Below, piece by piece: positions 15,135-24,022 of a DNA stretch of 64,000 nucleotides (positions are counted from its first letter, which is position 1; each line of letters begins with the position of its first letter). Both the position numbers and the translations under genes were made by a program. The notes beneath the pieces were generated by a model. It ran no database searches. It had not been told where the DNA came from and worked only from the letters and a program-made list of their open reading frames with translations. The stretch comes from Faecalibacterium sp. UBA1762 (GTDB lineage Bacteria > Bacillota > Clostridia > Oscillospirales > Ruminococcaceae): assembly GCA_002314755.1 (NCBI GenBank), contig DCHC01000016.1, positions 20,724-84,723 of the forward strand, read 5' to 3'.

Positions 15135-17222
15135 TCAGCCAAGCAGGGTATTTTCCTGTATCACCGCCAGAGAACCATCCTTACTGAAGTAATACGCGTC
15201 AAAAATATCCACAACCGCCTGGGTCAACCAGTAACTGTTGGCGCATTTTTCCACAACCACGGCAACCGCGATCTCCGGGTCCTCGGTGGGCCCGTAGGCC
15301 AGCAGCGTACTGTTGGTCACAGTTGCGCTCTGCTGCGGGGTGCCGGTCTTGGTGGCGATTCTATAGGGATAATTGCCCAAATAGGGGCTGGAGGAACCCA
15401 GGATCGAGGCGGCGACCATGCCCTCCTCCACCACTTCAAAAGCATTGTTCTTATCCTCCAGCTGACCCCATATCTCCACGGGGATCTCGGTGATCTGGCT
15501 GTAATCGGCATTGACGGTAGCTCCCACAAAGTGGGTCTTGTACCGAACGCCGTGATTTGCCAGCGCAGCGGTCCAAGTCGCGAGCTGTACCGGGGTCAGA
15601 TAGGTGTCCAACTGGCCGATGGAGGCCTGCAGAATATCGCCCTCCTGCCAGCTTTCCACCTCCAAACCTGCGTCAATCTGCGCCTGCCGGGTCTCCGGAC
15701 TGGAAAGGCTGCCCTCCGCCTCACCGATCTCCACGCCGGTCTTTACACCCAGACCCAGCGTGCTTGCGGTATTGACCAGGGCATGGGCGCCCACCCGACG
15801 GCCCACATCGTAAAAAAAGATGTTGCAGCTGGTCTGCAGGGCGTCTACCACATTGATAGGCGCATTGCCGTGGCCGTGCATCAGACAGCCGGGGGTATAG
15901 GTCGGGGCGTAATAGGTGTAGGTGCCACCGCAATAAACCGTGCTGCTGCGGTCTATTTCACCGGTCAGTAACCCTGTCAGGGCGGTACAGGTCTTAAAGG
16001 AGGAGCCCGGCCGGTAGGTGCCGTACAGTGCCCGGTTAAATAGCGGCCGTAGGCTGTCCTCCAGATAGTCGTAATAGCTGATAGAGTACAGGTTCAAATC
16101 ATAGCTGGGATAGGTGGCACACGCCAGGATTCCGCCGGTTTTACAGTCAATGACCACTGCGGCGGCGCCCTCTGCCTCGCCCAATGCCTTTTGAGAGGCG
16201 CTGATACTTTGTGTAGCGTAACCCGAAATGGTCGCCACCAGCTTTTCCAGCGCGACATTTACCTGGCCCTGCAGATAGCTGTCCACCGTCAGTACCAGAG
16301 TATCCCCCGGGACCGGCTCCTGCACGGTGGTGCGGGACAGGATGCTGCCGTCAGAGGCGCGGACTATTTGCTCAGTTCCGTCCACGCCCCGAAGCTCCTC
16401 TTCAAATGCTTTTTCCAGACCACTTTTCCCGATGGTGTCATTCATGTTGTACTGGCCCTTCAGCTCCTCGTACTCCTCTTTGTATATCGGACCGATAGAA
16501 CCCAGCACATGGGGCATCAGGCTGCCGTCCGCGTAATATCGGACAGATTCCTCCTCCACCTCAACACCCACCAGCTCGCGGGAGCGTTCCCGGATCGCCG
16601 TGACGGTCTTGATGGAGACATCCGTCGCCAGGGTAAACGGGGTGACTGTGGAATATTCCCGCAGCTCCATCTCATACCGGATGCCGCACAGAATTCTTTG
16701 CACGTCCGTATCGTACTTTTCCAGCTCATACCGGCGCACCATCTGATTCCAAACATTTTCCGCCGTCGCCACGGTAGAAAGCCCCAGCAGTGACTTCATC
16801 CTTTCCACCGCGTCGGTGTCTACCGCGCCGCTCTCCTCCCGGCTATCCTCACCCACAAAGCTCCATGGCTGACTGCGGGAAAGCGGCATGGTATCGCTCC
16901 AATTTTCGCCGGAGCTTTGCAGTATTTTTACCACCTCATAAAGGGTGTCGTTTAGCCGGTCGTCCGGCAGATACAGTCTGTTCAGACTGATATTGTAGCC
17001 GACCCGGTTCCCGGCGATCACCCGCCCGTACCGGTCGACCATCTCTCCCCGGGCAGCGGTGACGGTCTGGCGCACCGTCACGGTATCGCTGGCCTGGCTG
17101 AGCAGCTCTTCACCGTATACGACCTGCAATTTCAAAAGCCGCACCGTAAACACGGAAAACACTGCAACCAAAATCACAATCAGAAAAACACACCGTATCA
17201 GAACCCGTTTCTGCGCGCTCAC
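15135..17222 (-). CDS. mrdA: penicillin-binding protein 2, elongasome transpeptidase
   Basis: 695 residues: an N-terminal membrane anchor (VFLIVILVAVFSVFTVRLL), the PBP dimerisation/pedestal domain beginning MVDRYGRVIAG, and a C-terminal transpeptidase. The active-site motifs are PGSSFKT (S-x-x-K) near residue 405, SCN near 455 and KTGT near 624. It cross-links peptidoglycan during side-wall growth with RodA and MreBCD. The start is GTG at 17222 with an excellent AGGGAGGTGA seven bases upstream. It lies 33 nt after mreD, so mreC-mreD-mrdA are one unit. The call of class B PBP2 rather than PBP3 rests on the mre neighbours. Confidence 0.92.
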   Translation of the reverse strand: MSAQKRVLIRCVFLIVILVAVFSVFTVRLLKLQVVYGEELLSQASDTVTVRQTVTAARGEMVDRYGRVIAGNRVGYNISLNRLYLPDDRLNDTLYEVVKILQSSGENWSDTMPLSRSQPWSFVGEDSREESGAVDTDAVERMKSLLGLSTVATAENVWNQMVRRYELEKYDTDVQRILCGIRYEMELREYSTVTPFTLATDVSIKTVTAIRERSRELVGVEVEEESVRYYADGSLMPHVLGSIGPIYKEEYEELKGQYNMNDTIGKSGLEKAFEEELRGVDGTEQIVRASDGSILSRTTVQEPVPGDTLVLTVDSYLQGQVNVALEKLVATISGYATQSISASQKALGEAEGAAAVVIDCKTGGILACATYPSYDLNLYSISYYDYLEDSLRPLFNRALYGTYRPGSSFKTCTALTGLLTGEIDRSSTVYCGGTYTYYAPTYTPGCLMHGHGNAPINVVDALQTSCNIFFYDVGRRVGAHALVNTASTLGLGVKTGVEIGEAEGSLSSPETRQAQIDAGLEVESWQEGDILQASIGQLDTYLTPVQLATWTAALANHGVRYKTHFVGATVNADYSQITEIPVEIWGQLEDKNNAFEVVEEGMVAASILGSSSPYLGNYPYRIATKTGTPQQSATVTNSTLLAYGPTEDPEIAVAVVVEKCANSYWLTQAVVDIFDAYYFSKDGSLAVIQENTLLG

Positions 17223-17255
17223 TCTGCCGTCACCTCCCTTTCTTCAGCCTTTTCT

Positions 17256-17780
17256 TCACTCTTCTCTGCCCAACCGACTGATCAGACCGCAAATCGGATA
17301 CAACAGGGTGGATACCGCCACGGTATACACCACCGTCGGGATCACGGTCCCCCAGAAGTAGACACCCCGCTGCGGAATATTAAACAGCACATAGCTAAAC
17401 AGAAACTCCACCCCGGTGACCAGGATCAACCATACCAGACTCAGCGCAGCCGCATTAAAAAAGGTACGGCGCAACCACAGTTGAATGATACCGCTGATCA
17501 AAAAGCAGCCTATCAGCATGCACCCGGCGTGAAAGCCGGACAGGGTACCGGCTGAAGCATCCCAAAGAAGACCGGCAAAAATGCCGAAAATGGCGCTGGG
17601 AAAGGAATTTTCATAAGCCGCCACCGTCAGACAGAGCGCCGCCAGCCAAAGCGGCCGGATGCCGCCCATGCTGCACAGGCTTTGATTGGTATGCAAAACC
17701 CAGGCAAAGATCAGAAGCAGCGTATAAAAAAACCAACGCGCAAACAGCAAAAATCGCTTTTTGTGTATATCCTGCTGCAC
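17256..17780 (-). CDS. mreD: rod shape-determining protein MreD
   Basis: 174 residues with five to six hydrophobic helices, typical of MreD, including the conserved type of segment AIFGIFAGLLWDASAGTLSGFH. It helps couple MreB filaments to the peptidoglycan synthases in the membrane. The start appears to be GTG at 17780, with GGAGAGGAG upstream. It lies between mreC and mrdA as expected. Confidence 0.9.
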   Translation of the reverse strand: MQQDIHKKRFLLFARWFFYTLLLIFAWVLHTNQSLCSMGGIRPLWLAALCLTVAAYENSFPSAIFGIFAGLLWDASAGTLSGFHAGCMLIGCFLISGIIQLWLRRTFFNAAALSLVWLILVTGVEFLFSYVLFNIPQRGVYFWGTVIPTVVYTVAVSTLLYPICGLISRLGREE

Positions 17781-17825
17781 TCCGCTTTCTCCTCTCCTTT
17801 CTATCCGGCAGCGCCATCCTGCACT

Positions 17826-18830
17826 TTATTCTGCCTTATTCTCCTCTTCCGGTGCGGTTTCTCCGTTTTGCAGCCCGTCGGTGGTCCCCGCATCCTGCGA
17901 CTGGGTCTCGTTCTGCTCAGTGCCGGGCGCGCCGGGCAGCTGTGTACTGTCAGAGATATCAGCAGTATTGTCCGCCGAGGGGGCGTCTACTGCGGCAGCC
18001 TCCCCCTGGTCGGTAATGACAAACACACTGGTTATACTGCTGATATCCGCTGCACTGTCCAGCACGGCATACATACTCTTTCCGCTGGTCTCCGGCAGCA
18101 CATCCGCCACCGTTCCCACGATCAGACCGGAGGGAAACACCCCACCCAGCCCGGTCGTCACCACCAGGTCACCGGCAGCGGTCAGGGTCTCCTTGGGTAG
18201 ATAGCTCATCTTCAGCTGACCGCCTGCACACAGGGTGTTTTCACCCTCGGAAAGGCCGATATCTCTGGTGCGGCTGATCATACAGCCCATGCTGACGGAG
18301 GGGTCCAGAATAGTCAGTACCTCGGCGTAGTTAAAGCCGACCTGTGATACTACCCCCACTATGCCCTCGGGGCTGACCACCACATCGTCTACGCTGATGC
18401 CGTCTGTCTGCCCACGGTCAATGGTAAAGGAGTAGTATCTTTCCAGGGGATCTCTTCCGATTACAAAGGCCGAGACCACCTCATATTCGTTGTAGGTCTC
18501 CTGAATTTTATAATAGTCCCGGTACAACTGGTTTTCCGCCTTCATGTCATCGTAATCAATCATCTCGTTACGCAGCTTGAAAAGCTCCTGCTTCAACGCC
18601 TCGTTTTCGGCAAGGACATCGTCAATGGCAACGGTCCGGTCTTTCAGATCATCCAGACCGGTGCTGACCATTCTGCCCAGCTTTTGAAAAGGTACCAGTG
18701 CGCTGGTAAGCAGCTGCTGAGGGGCAGCGCTCCATCTGCCGTTGGCAAAAGCGTATGCCATAAAACCCGCCAGCAAAACCAGCAGGTATATCAGCACCTT
18801 ACATTTTCCAGAACTGAAAAAATTTTTCAT
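17826..18830 (-). CDS. mreC: rod shape-determining protein MreC
   Basis: About 334 residues: a short cytoplasmic tail, one membrane helix (VLIYLLVLLAGFMAYAFA), a coiled coil (ENEALKQELFKLRNEM) and the beta domain with VVSPEGIVGVVSQVG and DLVVTTGLGGVFPSGLIVG. A low-complexity acidic tail rich in Q, T, D and E follows the beta domain and is probably disordered. The ATG at 18830 has AAAGG nine bases upstream and is preferred over the GTG at 18839. It acts outside the membrane as scaffold for MreB, MreD and PBP2. Confidence 0.92.
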   Translation of the reverse strand: MKNFFSSGKCKVLIYLLVLLAGFMAYAFANGRWSAAPQQLLTSALVPFQKLGRMVSTGLDDLKDRTVAIDDVLAENEALKQELFKLRNEMIDYDDMKAENQLYRDYYKIQETYNEYEVVSAFVIGRDPLERYYSFTIDRGQTDGISVDDVVVSPEGIVGVVSQVGFNYAEVLTILDPSVSMGCMISRTRDIGLSEGENTLCAGGQLKMSYLPKETLTAAGDLVVTTGLGGVFPSGLIVGTVADVLPETSGKSMYAVLDSAADISSITSVFVITDQGEAAAVDAPSADNTADISDSTQLPGAPGTEQNETQSQDAGTTDGLQNGETAPEEENKAE

Positions 18831-18937
18831 CCGTTTCACCCTTTCATACGCCGCGCAAAAGATCGCCTATGCGGTCTGCAGTCTTGTATCCCCCATACGG
18901 CATAGACCAGATAGCCGCGTATGACCTGCCTGTACCG

Positions 18938-18972
18938 AAAAAACAAAGGGCCGTTGCAATCCGCAACAGCCC
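18938..18972 (-). terminator. terminator after mreB
   Basis: GGGCTGTTGC and GCAACGGCCC (one G-U pair) with a 5-nt loop are followed on the minus strand by CTTTGTTTTTTC. It separates mreB from mreC, so mreB can be made in excess of the rest. Confidence 0.8.
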
Positions 18973-18977
18973 CGGCA

Positions 18978-19031
18978 TTTCAAAATTGAAACGCAATCAC
19001 CAAACCGGTTACAAATTTTCCCAAAAGGGAA
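18978..19031. repeat. palindrome and small stem-loop in the mreB 3' region
   Basis: TTTCAAAATTGAAA at 18978-18991 is a perfect 14-bp palindrome. About 30 bp away AAATTTTCCC-aaaa-GGGAATATTT forms a second stem with one mismatch. Both lie between the mreB stop and its terminator; function unknown. Confidence 0.4.
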
Positions 19032-19067
19032 TATTTGCTGTGCGTAAAATGCACCCGCAGGGTCCTA

Positions 19068-20084
19068 TCAGGATTTACGCTCGGCGTCTGCAACCACTTC
19101 ACGCAGCAGATCCAGGTTATCCAATACCGCGCCTGCGCCGGTAGCAACACAGTCCAGGGGGTTTTCTGCCACGTGCACATCAATACCGGTAGCCTCCCGG
19201 ATCAGCTGATCCAGCCCACATAGCAGCGCGCCGCCACCGGTAAGGGTGATGCCGCGGTCAATGATATCAGCCGAAAGCTCGGGCGGGGTGCGCTCCAGCG
19301 TTTCCTTAATGGCATCGATCACCTGGCTAATGGATTCGCTCAGCGCTTCGCGGATCTCTTCACTGGTGATCTCCACATCCTTGGGCAGACCGTCCACCAA
19401 GTTGCGGCCCTTGATATCCATAGAGGTCTCGATCTCCTTGGGATAGGCGCTGCCGATCTCGATTTTGATCTGTTCCGCGGTGCGCTCACCGATCAGCAGG
19501 TTGTGCTTGCGCTTAATATAGGCGATAATTGCCTGGTCAAACTCGTCTCCGCCCACGCGAATGCTGCGGGCAGCTACCACGCCGCCCAAAGAGATGACCG
19601 CAACCTCGCTGGTGCCGCCGCCGATATCCACCACCATATTGCCGGTGGGGTCCTCGATAGGCAGACCTGCGCCCACAGCGGCGGCCATCGGCTCTTCCAT
19701 AATCATGACCTGACGGGCGCCTGCATTTAGGGCAGCCTGGCTGACAGCGCGGCGCTCCACCTCGGTAACGCCGGATGGGATGCAGATAACAATGCGGGGA
19801 CGGAACAACACCGTATTGCCGCAGACCCGCTTGATAAACAGGCGCAGCATATTGGTGGTGATATCATAATCGGCAATGACGCCGTCCTTTAAGGGACGCA
19901 CTGCCACAATGCTGCCGGGCGTACGACCGATTACGCGCTTTGCCTCGGCGCCTACGCACCGGACCGTATCTGTCTTGGTATCCACGGCAACCACGCTGGG
20001 CTCCCGCATAATGATACCTTTTCCGCGCATGAAAATCAGGGTATTTGCGGTACCCAGATCAATACCGATATCTTTTGAAAACAT
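19068..20084 (-). CDS. mreB: actin-like rod shape-determining protein MreB
   Basis: 338 residues. Actin-fold ATP-binding motifs: DIGIDLGTANTL at the N-terminus (phosphate 1), VVDIGGGTSEVAVISLGG near residue 160 (phosphate 2), and ITLTGGGALLCGLDQ near 285 (adenosine). It forms membrane-bound filaments that guide side-wall synthesis. The ATG at 20084 begins FSKDIGIDLG, with GAGAGG nine bases upstream; the longer frame to 20120 is unlikely. It has its own promoter and terminator. Confidence 0.95.
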   Translation of the reverse strand: MFSKDIGIDLGTANTLIFMRGKGIIMREPSVVAVDTKTDTVRCVGAEAKRVIGRTPGSIVAVRPLKDGVIADYDITTNMLRLFIKRVCGNTVLFRPRIVICIPSGVTEVERRAVSQAALNAGARQVMIMEEPMAAAVGAGLPIEDPTGNMVVDIGGGTSEVAVISLGGVVAARSIRVGGDEFDQAIIAYIKRKHNLLIGERTAEQIKIEIGSAYPKEIETSMDIKGRNLVDGLPKDVEITSEEIREALSESISQVIDAIKETLERTPPELSADIIDRGITLTGGGALLCGLDQLIREATGIDVHVAENPLDCVATGAGAVLDNLDLLREVVADAERKS

Positions 20085-20137
20085 CTTTGATAACCTCTCA
20101 TTCTTTGTGTCAGAACCCATCTAACCTTATCTATTCA

Positions 20138-20166
20138 ATTATAACCCGAACAAGCCAAATACACAA
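20138..20166 (-). promoter_or_regulatory. mreB promoter
   Basis: TTGTGT - 17 nt - TATAAT on the minus strand, about 54 bp before the mreB start. Confidence 0.65.
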
Positions 20167-20244
20167 CTGGAAAATGAAAAAAGTTTCTTAAAATTAAAGT
20201 GAAAAACAAATTTTCCGCCTGTGATTGCTCTTTCAAGTGCATTT

Positions 20245-20814
20245 TTATTTCTCCGGCGTCCAGCCCAACCGGCAAAGCATCTCATACACCCGCCGCACCG
20301 GAAAGCCCATCACATTATAGTAGCACCCGTCTATCCCGGTAATAAATCTGGCCGCCCAACCCTGTATCCCGTAGCCGCCGGCCTTGTCATAGGGCTCCCC
20401 GGTAGCCGCATAGGCCTGTAGCTGCTGCTCCGGCACCGGCGCAAACCGCACCCGTGTCGTCTGAACATCCTGCAGTATTCCCTGCGGGCCGATAATACAT
20501 ACACCGGTGTCAACCAGGTGTTCCCTGTCCGAAAGCAGCCGCAGCATCCGGACAGCGTCCTCAAAATCCCGCGGTTTACCCAGCACGCTGCCGTCACAGT
20601 CCACCACCGTATCCGCCCCGATCACATAATCCTGCGGGTGAAGCACCGCCGCAGCGCGGCATTTTTCCGTCGCCAGAACCCGAGCCAGCTGCGCCGGAGA
20701 GTCCGCGGTAAATTTTTCCTCCTCAATCGGCACCGTACACACCGAAAAATGCGGGGTAATCAGTGCCAGCAGCTCTCTGCGTCGGGGGGAGGCCGAAGCA
20801 AGAAACAGTGCCAT
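20245..20814 (-). CDS. maf: Maf-family nucleoside triphosphate pyrophosphatase
   Basis: 189 residues. Maf signature LASASPRRRELL starts at residue 4, and GADTVVDCDGSVLGKP lies near 70. Such proteins hydrolyse dTTP, UTP or modified pyrimidine nucleotides and are linked with septum control. The ATG at 20814 has AAGGAG eight bases upstream; the open frame to 20970 is discarded because it overlaps the DUF4321 gene. It sits just upstream of mreB, as is common in Firmicutes. Confidence 0.92.
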   Translation of the reverse strand: MALFLASASPRRRELLALITPHFSVCTVPIEEEKFTADSPAQLARVLATEKCRAAAVLHPQDYVIGADTVVDCDGSVLGKPRDFEDAVRMLRLLSDREHLVDTGVCIIGPQGILQDVQTTRVRFAPVPEQQLQAYAATGEPYDKAGGYGIQGWAARFITGIDGCYYNVMGFPVRRVYEMLCRLGWTPEK

Positions 20815-20902
20815 GTCCTTCTCTCCTTGTTTGTCTCCGGTCGTTCTGACCGTCCGGCGGATATCCGCAAGATCCGTATCTGCAGCAAATAAGCCGGGCG
20901 GA

Positions 20903-21175
20903 TCACCCCTTGCGGAATATGCGGCTAAACAACAGCATAGCCAGACCCACCGTAAAAATTTGGGCAACATATATGCTGAACTGCAGTCCGAAGGTCAGCT
21001 GCATCACCGAGAGATCCAGCACAAGCGGCGTATCCTGATTGATCCCCAGGCTCAAGTGATAGGCTATCCAGGAAAGACTGGCTTTTCCCTCACACAGGTG
21101 AGCTGCCAGCGCCCCCAGCACAATGCCGGAGATGAGAAAAAAGAGAAAGAAAAAATTTTGTTTAAATTTTTTCAT
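20903..21175 (-). CDS. DUF4321-family small membrane protein
   Basis: 90 residues with two hydrophobic helices (FFFLFFLISGIVLGALAAHL and the segment around IYVAQIFTVGLAMLLF) joined by a loop of about 35 residues. The pattern and the position before maf and mreB match the DUF4321 family known from Clostridia. The ATG overlaps the stop codon of the U32 peptidase gene in the form TGATG, so translation is probably coupled. Function unknown; the context suggests a cell envelope role. Confidence 0.8.
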   Translation of the reverse strand: MKKFKQNFFFLFFLISGIVLGALAAHLCEGKASLSWIAYHLSLGINQDTPLVLDLSVMQLTFGLQFSIYVAQIFTVGLAMLLFSRIFRKG

Positions 21176-23307
21176 CAGATACTCCCTTCGGTGTAGTAAA
21201 GTCCCCGTGTAAACCGGGTGTCAAAGGCACACCCGTTCCGGAACATACCGGTGACCGCAGCCACCCGGTCGGCGGTTTCCCAGGTAAAATAAAGGGTCAG
21301 CAGATCACACGCCGCCTCGTGCTGACGGTCCCCCATCCAGATGGGAACCGGGTTGTAGATCTCCCTCACACTGCCGCGACAGATAACCGGCAGCTGCTCG
21401 CCCTTGCGGTCCAGCAACTTTCCGCGTTTGGTACAGCGGGCGCAGTCGGTAATGTTTTGCAATGGGCAGACCCTGGTCATCATCACCGGCAGCCTGCCGT
21501 AGGCAAGCAGAGAGGTTCGCACCGACAGCCCGGCAAACTGCGCCAAATCCACCACACGCACCTCCGGGCTGAGAGTCTGCTGAGATACGCCCAGCTGTGC
21601 TAACTCCCGGGCGGCAACTGGGTTAATGACGTTCAGCGCCCAGCCGCCCCATATCTCAATGTCACTGCCGTTTTTACGGGCGGCGCGCAGCAGCTGCAGA
21701 TGACCGGGATTGTTGGCCTCAAAGCAGTTAAACCCCCCGCGGATAGCATCTTCCAGCCTGACTTGCAGCCGGTCGCTGTCGCCGAAATTTCCTCTGGGAA
21801 GCTCAATCACACACTTTTTTCGGATATCTTCAGGTAACTGCGCCCTAATGCAACGCAGAGGCAGCACGACCCGGTAAAACAGGTCCGCCGTCTGCTCCGT
21901 CAGCTGACAGGGGTCCTCAAACCGCCCGATCAGCATTCGGTGTCCAGCTGCGTCCCGCAGGCCGGTCGGTACAGCGCCCTGTGGGGTGGGAAGCACCGCC
22001 GGTGAAAACGGCACCGGCCGGGCAGCAGCTCTTTTTTGGTACAGGCTCTCCAGAGCGGTGCGCCGCAGCTCGTTCACGTGGGAAAGAGACTGAAAAAACG
22101 CCTTCTCCCCGGTCAGGGTCAACCCGTTTTCCTGCAGGACAAACGGCGTACCCCCCGTTTTTGCAAGACTTTTTTCCAAAGCAGCCGGATAGCTTTCGCC
22201 GGGAGTCTGCTCCGACGGCTCCGTGCAATATGCCACTGCCGTTTGCACCCCGTCGGTCACCCGCAGCCTTGCTCCCTCTTGCTCCAGGGTCAGACTCATC
22301 TGCACCGGCACCTTGCAGGGCGGGCGACGGTAATACTCCCGGATAGCGGGTGCCTCCGTCCTGGTGGCAACCGCATCCTCCGGGGTACGGATACCGAACA
22401 TTTCCCGGGTACGGTTACCGGTGAAATATCCGTCCGTAAAGCCGCTGCGGGAGAAAATCCGCTGCAGTTGTCCTTCGTCATAAGGCTGACCGTCTCTGGC
22501 AAGGAAGGCGGCATGCACCGCCGCAGCCACATATTCCGGTCCCCGCAGCCGCCCCTCTATCTTGACGCTTGACACCCCCATCGCCTCCAACTCCGGCAGG
22601 TGACTCAGGGCGGACATATCCTTCAGGCTCAGGTCATTACGCCCCGTCTGCTGTGCCGAACGGGCAGGGGGCGTTGTCCCCATAAAGGCGGCAAAGGGCA
22701 GCCGACAGGGCTGTGCGCAGCCGCCCCGGTTGCCGCTGCGTCCGCCCAGAAAAGCGCTCATATAGCACTGCCCGGAAACGCACATGCACTGGGCGCCGTG
22801 GATAAACGCCTCGGTCTCGATGCCGCAGCCCTGTGTGATGATTTTTATCTCCTCACCGCTCAGCTCCCGGGCAAGCACCACCCGATCAAAACCGTATTCC
22901 GCCGCCAGCCTTGCGCCGGCAAGGTCGCTGACCGCTAGCTGGGTAGAGGCGTGCATCCGCAACGCGGGCGCGCAGCTTTTTACCAGCCTTGCGACCGCCC
23001 AGTCCTGCACCAGTACCGCATCCGCCCCGGCAACGCAAATCGCCTGTATCGCCGCCTGCACTCCGGCCAGCTCAGCGGGCTGAACCAGGGTGTTCAGGGT
23101 GACATGCACCCCTACCCCATAGGCGTGGCACAGACTGACCGCCTCACACAGCTGCTCCGGCGTAAAATTACCCGCCCCGCGGCGGGCGTTAAACCCCTGC
23201 AACCCCAGATACACACTGTCCGCACCGGCGTACACCGCTGCTTCCAGACTTTCCGGGCTGCCCACCGGCGCTAGGATCTCGATCCTCTTTTTCGCTACTG
23301 TATCCAT
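21175..23307 (-). CDS. U32-family peptidase / rRNA hydroxylation-type protein, with C-terminal extension
   Basis: 710 residues. The N-terminal alpha/beta barrel reads EILAPVGSPESLEAAVYAGADSVYLG in part, and the U32 signature is present as EAFIHGAQCMCVSGQCYMSAFLGGRSGNRGGCAQPCR-like text near residues 166-205, with its cysteine set. A large C-terminal half (DUF3656-type) carries further cysteines in CPLQNITDCARCTKRG. Some U32 proteins (RlhA, TrhP) are Fe-S-dependent RNA hydroxylation factors, while others are described as collagenase-like peptidases; the RNA role seems likelier here. It begins 7 nt after zapA stops, as one operon. Confidence 0.85.
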   Translation of the reverse strand: MDTVAKKRIEILAPVGSPESLEAAVYAGADSVYLGLQGFNARRGAGNFTPEQLCEAVSLCHAYGVGVHVTLNTLVQPAELAGVQAAIQAICVAGADAVLVQDWAVARLVKSCAPALRMHASTQLAVSDLAGARLAAEYGFDRVVLARELSGEEIKIITQGCGIETEAFIHGAQCMCVSGQCYMSAFLGGRSGNRGGCAQPCRLPFAAFMGTTPPARSAQQTGRNDLSLKDMSALSHLPELEAMGVSSVKIEGRLRGPEYVAAAVHAAFLARDGQPYDEGQLQRIFSRSGFTDGYFTGNRTREMFGIRTPEDAVATRTEAPAIREYYRRPPCKVPVQMSLTLEQEGARLRVTDGVQTAVAYCTEPSEQTPGESYPAALEKSLAKTGGTPFVLQENGLTLTGEKAFFQSLSHVNELRRTALESLYQKRAAARPVPFSPAVLPTPQGAVPTGLRDAAGHRMLIGRFEDPCQLTEQTADLFYRVVLPLRCIRAQLPEDIRKKCVIELPRGNFGDSDRLQVRLEDAIRGGFNCFEANNPGHLQLLRAARKNGSDIEIWGGWALNVINPVAARELAQLGVSQQTLSPEVRVVDLAQFAGLSVRTSLLAYGRLPVMMTRVCPLQNITDCARCTKRGKLLDRKGEQLPVICRGSVREIYNPVPIWMGDRQHEAACDLLTLYFTWETADRVAAVTGMFRNGCAFDTRFTRGLYYTEGSI

Positions 23308-23314
23308 AGAAAAA

Positions 23315-23695
23315 TCAGTCTTCCTGCCCTTTCATATAACCCACCTCGCGGCGCAGACGGTCGCACTCCTGCTGGCTTTTTTCCAGCTGAGCACGCAGCT
23401 CCCGCAGCTCTCTGGCTGCGTTTTCCGCCGTCAGCTGCGCGTTACGGGCGTCCTCCAGATAACCCTTCAGCTGACTGCGAAGATTGTCCGCTCCGGTGCT
23501 GGTACGGCTACTTTCATCCATGGTCTCCAGCGCGCACAGCACGGCGGCACAAGTCACCGAGATCCGCTCGTTCCCCTGCATAATCTCGGTCATTTTCGCG
23601 TTCAGCTCTTTTGCCAGGTTTTCATAATACTCCGGGTCTCCCTCCACAGAAAGAGGATAGGTGGTCCCGCAAATTTCCACTTTTATTTTGTTCAT
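23315..23695 (-). CDS. zapA: cell division protein ZapA
   Basis: 126 residues. The N-terminal ZapA domain reads KVEICGTTYPLSVEGDPEYY and continues into a long coiled coil (ELRELRAQLEKSQQECDRLRR). ZapA binds FtsZ and bundles its filaments at mid-cell. It is the first gene of the minus-strand block zapA - U32 - DUF4321 - maf. The start is supported by AAAGGAAA upstream. Confidence 0.9.
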   Translation of the reverse strand: MNKIKVEICGTTYPLSVEGDPEYYENLAKELNAKMTEIMQGNERISVTCAAVLCALETMDESSRTSTGADNLRSQLKGYLEDARNAQLTAENAARELRELRAQLEKSQQECDRLRREVGYMKGQED

Positions 23696-23810
23696 AGCCG
23701 GTTTCCTTTCCGTTCAGGCTGCATACGGTATGCCCTGCTATTATTAACTATCTCAAGGATTTTCTGCGCAAATAGCGCATCCGTCTGTTTATCGCAGCAT
23801 CGTATTTTAT

Positions 23811-23839
23811 ATTATATACGAAACAAACCGAAAAAGCAA
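23811..23839 (-). promoter_or_regulatory. zapA operon promoter
   Basis: TTGCTT - 17 nt - TATAAT on the minus strand, about 115 bp before the zapA start, leaving a sizeable leader. Confidence 0.6.
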
Positions 23840-23929
23840 AGAAATTTACCTGCTGAATAAGTAAAAATGCGCTGTTTTTCACCGGTTCCGTTCCGAATTC
23901 ATTTTGCAAAAAAGAATTTGTGCTAACTG

Positions 23930-23958
23930 TTGAATTTTGCTTTATTTTTTTGTATAAT
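23930..23958 (+). promoter_or_regulatory. glgP promoter
   Basis: TTGAAT - 17 nt - TATAAT on the plus strand, about 60 bp before the glgP ATG. Together with the zapA promoter it accounts for the 327-bp gene-free stretch 23696-24022, which holds nothing else that I can recognise. Confidence 0.75.
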
Positions 23959-24022
23959 ATGACTATAAGCAGGTGATTTCTAAGCCTCGGGCTATCGGGG
24001 ACAGTTCAGGGAGGACAAAGGA

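Noticed and set aside
23696..24022. Riboswitch or small RNA in the zapA-glgP gap
   Set aside because: Two plain divergent promoters explain the gap; no conserved aptamer-like pairing could be found.
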